From Nocardioides humi (GTDB taxonomy: Bacteria > Actinomycetota > Actinomycetes > Propionibacteriales > Nocardioidaceae): a DNA stretch of 64,000 bases. A model generated the notes under the pieces. That model saw nothing but the letters and a program-made list of their open reading frames with translations. It was not told the origin of the DNA and did no database searches. Of this stretch, positions 19,565-27,795 are shown in pieces (within the stretch, counting starts at the first letter, position 1; the number at the start of each line of letters is the position of its first letter). The position numbers and the translations under genes are program-made. Location of the stretch: the NCBI RefSeq assembly GCF_006494775.1, contig NZ_CP041146.1, positions 2,480,001 to 2,544,000 of the forward strand, in the 5' to 3' direction.

Positions 19565-20709
19565 CGACCAACAACCTGGCAGACCTGCCCATGCCCGCAC
19601 ATCACACGGCGGGCACCGCCCTGGTGCCCCGGCTGGCCGAGGGCCAGACCCAGACCGGCAAGGACTTCTCCAGCGACCAAGAAGTCCGCTGGTGCCCCGG
19701 CTGCGGCGACTACGCCGTCCTCAAGGCCGTCCAGTCCTTCCTCCCCGACCTCGGACTAGCTCGGGAGAACATCGTCTTCGTCTCCGGGATCGGCTGCTCC
19801 TCGAGGTTTCCCTACTACCTCGACACCTACGGCATGCACTCCATCCACGGCCGCGCCCCCTCCATCGCCACCGGCATCGCAGTAGCCCGCGAGGACCTGT
19901 CCGTGTGGGTCGTCACCGGCGACGGCGACGCGCTGTCCATCGGCGGGAACCACCTCATCCACGCGCTGCGCCGCAACGTCAACATGACCATCCTGCTGTT
20001 CAACAACCGGATCTACGGCCTCACCAAAGGCCAGTACAGCCCCACGTCCGAGGTCGGGAAGATCACCAAATCCACCCCCACCGGATCCCTCGACCACCCC
20101 TTCAACCCCGTCTCCCTCGCCCTCGGCGCCGAAGCCACCTTCGTCGCCCGCACCATCGACTCCGACCGCAAACACCTCACCACCATCCTGCAAGCGGCCG
20201 CCGCCCACCGCGGCACCAGCCTGGTCGAGATCTACCAAAACTGCCCCATCTTCAACGACGGCGCCTTCGACGCCCTCAAGGGCATGGGCGAGCACAAGGA
20301 CACCAAGGAACACGCGATCATCCCGCTGGTCCACGGCCAGCCCATCACCTTCGGCACCCGCGACGAGACCACCGGCCCACTCAACGGACTCGGCGACAAG
20401 GCCCTCATCCGCAGCGCCGCGGGCGGAGTCGAGGTCGCCGACACCACATCCGTCCCGATCGAACAGATCATCGTCCACGACGCACAGAACCCCGACCCGT
20501 CCACCGCGTTCGCGATCTCACGGCTCACCGACGCCGGCTACCTCAACCGCAGCCCCATCGGCATCTTCCGCCAGGTCCAGCGCCCCACCTACGACGACCA
20601 GGCCCGCGCCCAGGTCGCCACCGCCAGCGAGACCGCCACCACCCACGGCAGCCCCGAGGAACGCCTCACCGCCCTCATCAACGCCGGCGACACCTGGACC
20701 ATCGACTGA
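19561..20709 (+). CDS. korB: 2-oxoacid:ferredoxin oxidoreductase, beta subunit
   Basis: Thiamine-diphosphate-binding beta subunit of 382 residues. The N-terminal RWCPGCGDYAVL and GIGCSSRFP supply Cys residues typical for the 4Fe-4S cluster. The ThDP motif GDGDALSIGGNHLIHALRRN is intact, followed by LLFNNRIYGLTKGQYSPTS. The start ATG overlaps the korA stop by 4 bp. Much longer in-frame extensions upstream run through korA and are not real. The complex generates low-potential reduced ferredoxin, which could feed the reductive enzyme on the other side of the promoter. Confidence 0.9.
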   Translation: MTTNNLADLPMPAHHTAGTALVPRLAEGQTQTGKDFSSDQEVRWCPGCGDYAVLKAVQSFLPDLGLARENIVFVSGIGCSSRFPYYLDTYGMHSIHGRAPSIATGIAVAREDLSVWVVTGDGDALSIGGNHLIHALRRNVNMTILLFNNRIYGLTKGQYSPTSEVGKITKSTPTGSLDHPFNPVSLALGAEATFVARTIDSDRKHLTTILQAAAAHRGTSLVEIYQNCPIFNDGAFDALKGMGEHKDTKEHAIIPLVHGQPITFGTRDETTGPLNGLGDKALIRSAAGGVEVADTTSVPIEQIIVHDAQNPDPSTAFAISRLTDAGYLNRSPIGIFRQVQRPTYDDQARAQVATASETATTHGSPEERLTALINAGDTWTID

Positions 20710-20789
20710 TCCGCTGGAGACAAGACCCAAAGTGCCCTCGCCGGCGTACGACGTGGGGGATCAGCGCCCGGGCTCGGGAAGGAACGTCC

Positions 20790-22514
20790 TCACGCCTGCA
20801 TCGACCGACGTACCGCCGCCACATCGATGCGGCGCGCCGGCGTCAGAGTACCGCTGGCGACTGACCAAGGAGCCTGCGCAATGACGATCCGGTCGATGGA
20901 CCATCCGTCATCAACCGTCGCGGCGACCTGGTCGAGCTGAATGCGGATCTTCTCGACGACTGCGGGGATCTGCGCCAGCTCCCGCTGGCTCGCAAAGTCG
21001 AGACCCCGGTTGCTCGTCCACCACGCCGCCCAGCCGAGATCGAGTTCGACGTAGGCAACGAGGGCCTGGGCGTGGCCTGCCTGCGGGTCGAAAAGTATCC
21101 TCCGGACCAGGTCGAGGCCCGCGACCCGCTCGCTGAGCGCGACAAGCGAGACCACCGCGCCGAGTTCGGTCATGTCGTGGACGCCGTGGGGCGGCACCAG
21201 GACGACACTCCCATCATCGACCATCGCAACGCAGGCGTACTCGAAGGAGTCGTTGCCTGTCACGATCCTGCATCGCCCGTCGCCGACCGGCTCCAGATCG
21301 ACACCCGTCACGGGCCGCCAGCCCAGGCCCTCGTCGGCCAGGAGAACACCGCCTGCCGCCGCGTCGCCCCACACCCGAGACGGCTGCTCGCACGTCGCCC
21401 TGAAGAAGTTCGAGGTTTCCGCTCCCAGTGGCATACCTCCCAGTGCGACGACCTTGCGTACGCGGGACAGGCCGTGATGCCGCGCCAGGGGCCCGATGAC
21501 CAGCAACCGCGTAGGCAGGGCGCTGAGCCGTGCACTCCACTCTCCGTGGCGACGCGCCGAGCTCGACAGTGCCTTGTCGATGACGGCTCTCCGCATTCGT
21601 CCGGACCGGAGCTGCCTCATCCGGGACTCCGAGCGTAGGGTGTAGATCGCATCCTCCGATCCGACCAGGACGGTCGGCCGGATCTCGGCGAGGTCGTGGG
21701 CCACGGATCCGACGGTCTCCGCGAAATGCAGCCGCGCGCGGGACAACACCGCCGCATACGCCGTGGCACTGCGGACGACCGTGTCAGCCATGGAGTCAAG
21801 GCACATCACCCGATCCGAAGACGAGAGCCCGAGGTACGACGCAGCCCGCTCGGCTCCCGCCCGGAGCCTGCCGGCCTTCACCTCGACGCCAACCCTCTCC
21901 TGCGTGACGCTCGTGAGGTCGATCGCGGCGATCCGCTCCCCCCTTCCGGTCGCACCATCGGCCCGATCAGGGCCATCCATGCCTGCCTGCGCTCTCGGTG
22001 AACGGCGTTCGACGGTGACCAGGGGTACGTCCGAGAGCTGGCGTGGGTCCAGGGGCCGGCTGAGGCCGACGGTATCCAGCACAAGGAACCCACGGAGCGT
22101 GGCTGAGTGCTCGGCGGAGAGGAGCAAGTCGATGTGCTCCTGATCGCCGCATACCGCGAGATCGACACCGTGCTGCCGGAGAAGTGCCGACAGCACGGAC
22201 GGCCTCGTGCCCGGCAGAACCGGGAGGACTGTCGCGCCCCTTTCCTGAAGGGCAAAGTCGACCACCAGCCACTCCACGCAGTTGTCCGCGATGAGGGCGA
22301 CCACCGTTCCCGCGGCGACGCCGTGCGAAGCGAGCTCGTCGGCCGTCTCTGCCACCATACGACGAAGGTCCGCCCAGCTGATGTCGATCCACCGCCCGAA
22401 CCGCTTCTGGGCGACAGCCACCGAGTCGGGATGCGATCGTGCGTGGTCGCTGAGCGCCGATCCGACGGAAGCCCGCGGGAACGGCGGTGCGGACGCGGTC
22501 GAAAGGGATGTCAT
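20790..22514 (-). CDS. Degenerate acyl-CoA synthetase-like protein of the liv operon
   Basis: About 574 residues with the overall plan of long-chain acyl-CoA synthetases (LASHGVAAGTVVALIADNCVEW, later EIRPTVLVGSEDAIYTL). The catalytic motifs are lost. The ATP loop TSGTTGxPKG reads DLTSVTQERVGVEVK (residues ~199-213), the YGxTE motif reads WGDAAAGG, and the terminal Lys region reads LTPARRIDV. The ATG at 22514 overlaps the restored livG stop as ATGA. CoA ligases commonly accompany liv-type operons for aromatic acids. This one probably does not catalyse adenylation and might be a ligand-binding or scaffold protein (inference). Confidence 0.75.
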   Translation of the reverse strand: MTSLSTASAPPFPRASVGSALSDHARSHPDSVAVAQKRFGRWIDISWADLRRMVAETADELASHGVAAGTVVALIADNCVEWLVVDFALQERGATVLPVLPGTRPSVLSALLRQHGVDLAVCGDQEHIDLLLSAEHSATLRGFLVLDTVGLSRPLDPRQLSDVPLVTVERRSPRAQAGMDGPDRADGATGRGERIAAIDLTSVTQERVGVEVKAGRLRAGAERAASYLGLSSSDRVMCLDSMADTVVRSATAYAAVLSRARLHFAETVGSVAHDLAEIRPTVLVGSEDAIYTLRSESRMRQLRSGRMRRAVIDKALSSSARRHGEWSARLSALPTRLLVIGPLARHHGLSRVRKVVALGGMPLGAETSNFFRATCEQPSRVWGDAAAGGVLLADEGLGWRPVTGVDLEPVGDGRCRIVTGNDSFEYACVAMVDDGSVVLVPPHGVHDMTELGAVVSLVALSERVAGLDLVRRILFDPQAGHAQALVAYVELDLGWAAWWTSNRGLDFASQRELAQIPAVVEKIRIQLDQVAATVDDGWSIDRIVIAQAPWSVASGTLTPARRIDVAAVRRSMQA

Positions 22515-23331
22515 GGCTGATCTCCTTCGGTGGATACCGCAGTCGTCTGCTCGGCGCCGTCCGGGCGGCACCCAGATAGGCGCTGATCACGGCTGGGTCC
22601 CTCTGTACCTCGTCCGGTGAACCTTCGCTGATCTTGCGACCGAAGTTCAGGACCACGACGTGCTCGGCCAGTTGCATGACGACGCCCATGTCGTGTTCGA
22701 CGAGGAGGACGGCGGTCTCGAGCTCCTGGCGAACAGCAAGGATGTAGGCGGACATCGCCTCCTTCTCGTCGAGCGTCATTCCGGCCATCGGCTCGTCGAG
22801 GAGAAGGAGCGTGGGCTCCTGGGCGATCACCCGCGCCATCTCGACACGCTTCTTCGTCCCGTACGAGAGATCGTCGACGCAGACGCCCCGCAGACTGGTC
22901 AGGTCGAGGAGACGGAGGATGTGCTCGACCCTGCCTCGGTTCGCGTCCTCGTCACGACGCACTGCCGACAACCCGAGCACCGTCGAGAGGATGCCGTGCC
23001 TGCCCTGCAGGTAGCGACCCGCCATGACGTTGTCGAGGACCGACTGTCCGGCGAGCACGACAGGAGTCTGGAAGGAGCGGGCCAACCCCATGCGCGCGAT
23101 GCGATGCCGGGCGAGGCGGGTGATGGGAGCCCCGTCGAGCAGGATCTCGCCGGACGTTGGCCGGTAGGCGCCGGAGACACAGTTGAACATGCTGGTCTTC
23201 CCGGCGCCATTCGGCCCGATCAACGCGGTCAGGGACGCCGGCGCCACGTCGAACGACACCTCCGAGAGGGCATTCACGCCGCCGAACCGAAGGCTGACGT
23301 CGGACACGACCAGCTTGCTGGCGCTCGTCAT
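22511..23331 (-). CDS. livG: Branched-chain/organic-acid ABC transporter ATP-binding protein LivG-like, frameshifted near the end
   Basis: ATPase of a LIV-type importer, about 273 residues. Walker A GPNGAGKTSMFN, signature DLSYGTKKRVEMARV (a variant of LSGG) and Walker B LLLLDEPMAGM are visible. The start overlaps the livF stop as ATGA. Near the end, YLG is followed by a CCC run at 22571-22573 (plus strand) that looks one base short. With one base added the protein ends in AVSTEGDQP and a TGA that overlaps the next start. As written, the frame runs on antisense to nothing sensible for about 500 more bases. Confidence 0.85.
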
Positions 23332-24155
23332 GCCAACCACCTCTGCCGACGGCGGTGAATGCGGGCCTGTGCGAAGGAGCGCTCCGCCTCGCCAGGTGCA
23401 CCGCCGAGGTACAGCTCCTGCACCTGCGGGTCGTCGCGAAGGGCCGCAGAGAGTCCCTGGTGCACCACTCTTCCGTTCTCGAGAATGTACGCCGAGTCGC
23501 AGAACTCGAGCGCAAGAGTGGCGTTCTGCTCGACCACCAACATCGACGTCGAGGTCTGCTCACGGATGGCGGCGAGGTCCTCGAAGATCCTGCGGGTGAC
23601 GAGAGGGGCCAGGCCGAGGGAGATCTCGTCGAGCAGGATCAGCGAGGGATCAGCCATGAGTGCCCGCCCGATGGCCAACATCTGCTGCTCGCCACCGCTG
23701 AGCAGACCCGCAGCGGAGCGCCGCCGCTCACCGAGGATCGGGAACGTCTCGTAGACCCAGGATCGCGTCTCATCGGCGCCGGGGGTCGTTCGCGCGGCCG
23801 CCCCGACCTCCAGGTTCTCCTCGACCGTGAGACCCGAGAACATCAGGCGGCCCTCGGGGACGTGCGCAACCCCCAGCCGGGCGATGCTGTGGGACCCGAG
23901 ACCGACGACGGGCCTGCCGTTGAACTCGACCTCACCGCCTGTCAGCGCGCCTCCATGGATGCCGAGCAGTCCCGCCACGGCGCGAATCGTGGTGGTCTTG
24001 CCGGCTCCGTTGGCACCGAGAAGCGCTACCGCGGATCCCCGGGCGACAGACAGGGACACACCCCGGAGAGCGGTGGCATTGCCGTAGGCACTCTCCACGC
24101 CATGGACGGCGAGAACCACATCGGGCTGGTGGTCTGCAGGCTGGCGGGATGTCAC
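23328..24155 (-). CDS. livF: Branched-chain/organic-acid ABC transporter ATP-binding protein LivF-like
   Basis: Second ATPase of the LIV-type importer, 275 residues. Walker A GANGAGKTTTIRAVAG, signature GLLSGGEQQMLAIGRALM and Walker B LILLDEISLGLAP are intact. The start is the GTG at 24155, with TCTGGAGA 6 nt upstream, 23 bp after the livM stop. An open upstream extension overlaps livM and is not used. Its stop overlaps livG. It acts with LivG on the LivHM pore. Confidence 0.9.
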   Translation of the reverse strand: MTSRQPADHQPDVVLAVHGVESAYGNATALRGVSLSVARGSAVALLGANGAGKTTTIRAVAGLLGIHGGALTGGEVEFNGRPVVGLGSHSIARLGVAHVPEGRLMFSGLTVEENLEVGAAARTTPGADETRSWVYETFPILGERRRSAAGLLSGGEQQMLAIGRALMADPSLILLDEISLGLAPLVTRRIFEDLAAIREQTSTSMLVVEQNATLALEFCDSAYILENGRVVHQGLSAALRDDPQVQELYLGGAPGEAERSFAQARIHRRRQRWLA

Positions 24156-24178
24156 ATCGGTCTCCAGACCCGATCTGT

Positions 24179-25291
24179 TCAATCGCGGTAGGGCCATGCC
24201 CGAACCGTCCTTCGCGTCGCAGTGAGAAAGCCGTTGAGGCCTTCGGGCCGGTAGCGCATGATCACGATGATCAGCAGGCCCAGCCCTAACGAGGCGACCT
24301 GGCTGGGATAGGTCACGAGCTTTTCCCCGATGAGCGGCGTGTCGGGACTCACCCGCAGCGAGAGGTTCTGCAGGGCATAGGGCGTCAACGTCCACACCAG
24401 CGCCCCCAGGACCGCCCCGCCGGTGGAGCCGATGCCCCCGAGGATGATCATGGCGAAGTATCCGAGGACGAACATCAGCGTGAAGCTCTCGTCAGTGATG
24501 ATTCCGATGTAGAAGGCGTAGACCGCTCCGACCGCACTGACCACGAATGACGACGCAGAGAAGGCGCGAAGCTTGGCTGCGCTCACATTCACGCCCATCG
24601 AGCCAGCTGCCACCTCGTGGTCCCGCACCGAGATGAAGGCGCGGCCATGCCGGGATCTCATGAGGTTCCGGATCGCGAGCGCAAGCGCCACCACGCAGAC
24701 CGCGAGGACGAAGAACCACCGCTCATCGGAGTCCAGGGCCCACGGCCCGATCGAGACCTCCGTATAGATGACACCTCCGGGCCCGAAGAACTCGAGCTGG
24801 TACTTCTGGAACAGGAAGATCGCGATGAAGTGCAGGGCGAGCGTGGCCAGCATGAGATAGAGCCCCGACAGGCGCAGGCTCGGCAGGCCGACCAGCACCC
24901 CCACCAGCGCTCCCACCAGACCAGCGAGCAGGACGATGAGCGGGAAGGAAAGATCCCAGTTGCTCTGACAGACGGCGGCGACCACCCCTCCGACACAGAA
25001 GAAGGCGGCATGTCCGGTAGAGATGAGGCCGGTCTGGCCGACGAGGAAGTTCAACGCCATCGCAGCCAGCACGGCGATCAGGCCGACATTGATCTGAGCC
25101 ATCCCGATCCCGAGCAACTGGTCGTTGGTGAAGTAGTAACCGAGGAGGAACCGGTCGCCGAACACGCGGGGTACCGCCAAGACGGCGAGGATCGCCAACG
25201 CATAGCCGAGCACATGGAGTGGACTCCGGATCAGGGCCCGCTCCTGCGAGTAGCGTGTCGTCAGGCGACGCTGCACTCCGAGGGCAGCCAT
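24179..25291 (-). CDS. livM: LIV-type ABC transporter permease LivM-like
   Basis: Inner-membrane permease of 370 residues with about nine hydrophobic helices. It has the family features LVGQTGLISTGHAAFF and the EAA-like loop HGRAFISVRDHEVAAGSMGV. It overlaps the livH stop by one base (TGATG). It forms the translocation pore with LivH. Confidence 0.9.
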   Translation of the reverse strand: MAALGVQRRLTTRYSQERALIRSPLHVLGYALAILAVLAVPRVFGDRFLLGYYFTNDQLLGIGMAQINVGLIAVLAAMALNFLVGQTGLISTGHAAFFCVGGVVAAVCQSNWDLSFPLIVLLAGLVGALVGVLVGLPSLRLSGLYLMLATLALHFIAIFLFQKYQLEFFGPGGVIYTEVSIGPWALDSDERWFFVLAVCVVALALAIRNLMRSRHGRAFISVRDHEVAAGSMGVNVSAAKLRAFSASSFVVSAVGAVYAFYIGIITDESFTLMFVLGYFAMIILGGIGSTGGAVLGALVWTLTPYALQNLSLRVSPDTPLIGEKLVTYPSQVASLGLGLLIIVIMRYRPEGLNGFLTATRRTVRAWPYRD

Positions 25292-26163
25292 CAGACTCGC
25301 ACCACCGTTCTTTTGCCGAGGATTCCTTCAGGGCGGAGCAGAAGGACCAGGAGCAGGACCGCGAAGGTCACCGGCGTGCTCGCTCCGCGACCCAGATAGC
25401 CGCTGCCCAGCTGCCCGATCACGCCGATCAGAAGACCGCCGACGACAGCGCCCGGGATGCTACGGATGCCTCCGAGAACCGCGGCCGGGAACGCGAGCAG
25501 TCCAATGGCGGTCAGCCCGACGGAGACGATCTGGAGATTGGCCAGCAGGATGCCGCCGATCGTCGCCAACACCGTGGCGATCACAATGGCGATGACGAAC
25601 ATCCGACCCGTGTTGATGCCCACGACCGCAGCTGCCTCGGGATTCTCGGCCACGGCCCGCATGTGCAGTCCCAGCTTCGTGAATCGGAAGAAGGCGCCGA
25701 ACGCGGCGATCGACAGGGCAGCCACCGCGATAATGGTCAGGTCGATGGACGACATGCGGACCCCACCGACGTTGATGACGTGTGCAGGAAGTGTGGACGG
25801 GAAGGTGTAGGTGTGCGGTCCCCAGAGAATCACGACCAGCGACTGCAGGATCAGGCTGAGCGCGATCGTGACCATGATCATCGTGAGAAGAGGACTGCCG
25901 ATCATGGGACGTAGCAGGAACCGATAGATGACCAGCCCGAGCACTGCCGCAAGCAGCAGCGCCACGGGCGTGGCCACCCAGATCGAGACCCCCAGAACGG
26001 TGAGCGATCCGAGACACAGGTAGGCGCCAACCATCACCAGGTCACCCTGCGCGAAGTTGAACACGTCGGTCGACTTGAACATGAGGACGAAGCCCAGGGC
26101 GACGATCCCGAGGATCGAGCCGACTGCCAGACCACTGACGAGTAGCTGCACGAACTGCGTCAT
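25291..26163 (-). CDS. livH: LIV-type ABC transporter permease LivH-like
   Basis: Inner-membrane permease of 290 residues. The N-terminal GLAVGSILGIVALGFVLMFK and NFAQGDLVMVGAYL, and the loop LGLHMRAVAENPEAAAVVGI, are typical of the family. It lies 27 bp after livK in the same orientation. It is paired with LivM. Confidence 0.9.
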   Translation of the reverse strand: MTQFVQLLVSGLAVGSILGIVALGFVLMFKSTDVFNFAQGDLVMVGAYLCLGSLTVLGVSIWVATPVALLLAAVLGLVIYRFLLRPMIGSPLLTMIMVTIALSLILQSLVVILWGPHTYTFPSTLPAHVINVGGVRMSSIDLTIIAVAALSIAAFGAFFRFTKLGLHMRAVAENPEAAAVVGINTGRMFVIAIVIATVLATIGGILLANLQIVSVGLTAIGLLAFPAAVLGGIRSIPGAVVGGLLIGVIGQLGSGYLGRGASTPVTFAVLLLVLLLRPEGILGKRTVVRV

Positions 26164-26190
26164 CCTGATCGCTCCCGTTTCCCGGCTTGG

Positions 26191-27423
26191 CTACTTGGTG
26201 TACTGGTGGACGATGAATCCCTCGTAGTCCGAGAACTCGCCCAGCGTCTCGAAGGTCTCGGTCGCGTAGTCGTACTTCATCGGACGAAGGCCGGAGGCGC
26301 CCCCGTGGTTCTCCGCGCTGTAGCGGATGCTTGAGCTCAGTCCCAGCGTGTCCAGATCGCTGATGCCCTCCAGCGCGTCACGGAACGACTCACGTGTCGG
26401 ATCGTCGCCGGCACCCTTGAGCGCCTCTTCCAGCACCATCCCTGCCACATAGCCTTGGGTGAAGGTCGACGCACTGATGTCGTCCTCGCCGAATCCGGCT
26501 GCCTCCGCGTCCTCGAGGAGCTGCTTCGTTCCTTCGACCTCGAGAGTGCTGGGCGTCGACCACTGCACGAATTCGAACAGGTTGCCCACTTCAGGGTCCA
26601 GCCCCTGGTACGCCGCGTAGCTGCCCGTGGGCGTGATTCCGATGACAGGCATCTCCGTGCCGAACTTCGCCTGAGCCTTCATCAGGAGGTTCACATTGCC
26701 GGCGCCTCCGTGGTAGACGACGAAGTCCGGCTTCATGGAGATCAGCTTCTGGACAATGGCGTCGCCAGTGGTCTCCGTCGGCGGGAAGGCCACCGCTCCG
26801 GCGTACTCCACCCCCTCGACAGCGCGCTCCTCGACCAGCTCCTCGACTTCGATGCCGGTGGCCGCACCGTTGTCGACCACGGCGACGCGGGGCGTGTCCG
26901 ATCCGACCTTCTCCTTACCGTGAGCCAAGATCACGTCGACCTGGTCGGCGTAGCTCGGAGCCATCCCGAACACATAGGGATTGAACGGCACGAGCGACTC
27001 CTTGGTAGTCAGCAAGCCGGTGACCACGGGAATCTCGTCCTTGGCGGCCAGGGGAGCGACTGCCGACTGAGGGCCACCACTTCCTAGCCCGAAGATGGCG
27101 AGCGAGGGGGTTTGGGACTCGAGACTCTTGTACGCCGTGACGCCAACTGCGGCGTCGAACTTGTCGTCCTTCACGACCACCTTGACCTTGCGTCCATCCA
27201 CGCCGCCAGCGTCGTTGAGACGCTTCACGTATGCCTCGAAACCGTGTTGCCACGGCAGCTGGTCGGAGGCCGTCGGTCCACTTCCGTCGACCATGACCCC
27301 GATCGTCACCTCATCCTTGCTCACACCTTCGTTGTTCGCACCGCCCGAGCCGCCACCACAGGCGGTAAGGCTCGCGGCCGCGGCCACTGCGGCGAAGGCA
27401 CCGGTCCAGAATCGCTTGCTCAT
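26191..27423 (-). CDS. livK: LIV-type ABC transporter substrate-binding lipoprotein
   Basis: Extracellular ligand receptor of about 410 residues. It has a lipoprotein signal with the lipobox LTACGGG near residue 22. The Leu/Ile/Val-binding-fold features follow (DEVTIGVMVDGSGP, GGVDGRKVKVVVKDDKFD). GTG (27429) and ATG (27423) are both possible starts; GAGGA is 10 nt from the ATG. It is the first gene of the livKHMFG-ligase operon and has two upstream operator copies. Together with the island's CoA enzymes, this suggests uptake of an organic acid, not an amino acid (inference). Confidence 0.88.
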   Translation of the reverse strand: MSKRFWTGAFAAVAAAASLTACGGGSGGANNEGVSKDEVTIGVMVDGSGPTASDQLPWQHGFEAYVKRLNDAGGVDGRKVKVVVKDDKFDAAVGVTAYKSLESQTPSLAIFGLGSGGPQSAVAPLAAKDEIPVVTGLLTTKESLVPFNPYVFGMAPSYADQVDVILAHGKEKVGSDTPRVAVVDNGAATGIEVEELVEERAVEGVEYAGAVAFPPTETTGDAIVQKLISMKPDFVVYHGGAGNVNLLMKAQAKFGTEMPVIGITPTGSYAAYQGLDPEVGNLFEFVQWSTPSTLEVEGTKQLLEDAEAAGFGEDDISASTFTQGYVAGMVLEEALKGAGDDPTRESFRDALEGISDLDTLGLSSSIRYSAENHGGASGLRPMKYDYATETFETLGEFSDYEGFIVHQYTK

Positions 27424-27590
27424 GTGCACTGGTTCCTCTGGTCAGTGGGGACCTGGTCAACCGAGAACTTGCCTCAGTCCCCCGTCTTCATTGACATCCG
27501 TCGGCCGAGTACCGGCGGGCCGCTCGCCGAGCGCTGCCGCTGACGTTTGGCGGTACCGGCGACAGTGTGACGTCGGCAACACCATCATTG

Positions 27591-27606
27591 TCAACAGCTA
27601 TGTTGA
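27591..27606. promoter_or_regulatory. Operator site 3, TCAAC-N6-GTTGA
   Basis: TCAAC-AGCTAT-GTTGA, a perfect arm match, 168 bp upstream of the livK start. Confidence 0.78.
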
Positions 27607-27679
27607 AGTCAACCCCTTGGTCCTGACTACAGGAACGGATATGAGGCGCGCGATAGCGCAAAGGGCGCGCCACAGGGGG

Positions 27680-27695
27680 TCAACGTTATGGTTGA
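27680..27695. promoter_or_regulatory. Operator site 4, TCAAC-N6-GTTGA
   Basis: TCAAC-GTTATG-GTTGA, a perfect arm match, 89 bp centre-to-centre from site 3. The pair could allow cooperative or looped repression of livK. Confidence 0.78.
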
Positions 27696-27795
27696 CAACC
27701 ACCGCCGCTGGCCGCGCCCACCGGCCCTCGACTCGCGTCAGAGCGTGCATTCCGCGTCGACGGTGGGGATGATGTCGCCTCACGCTCATCGCCGG

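Larger units (their letters stand above)
27424..27795. other. Intergenic promoter region of the liv operon
   Basis: This 372-base gap between the livK start and the monooxygenase stop has no credible gene. It is richer in A/T than its flanks and contains two perfect operator copies (27591 and 27680). A further palindrome, GGTTGACAACC, sits at 27690-27700 overlapping the second, and an extra TCAAC half-site follows the first. Confidence 0.7.

Noticed and set aside
21967..22570. A long C-terminal extension of LivG
   Set aside because: It is out-of-frame reading of the next gene after a one-base undercall. The repaired frame stops at 22511 with a normal ATGA overlap.
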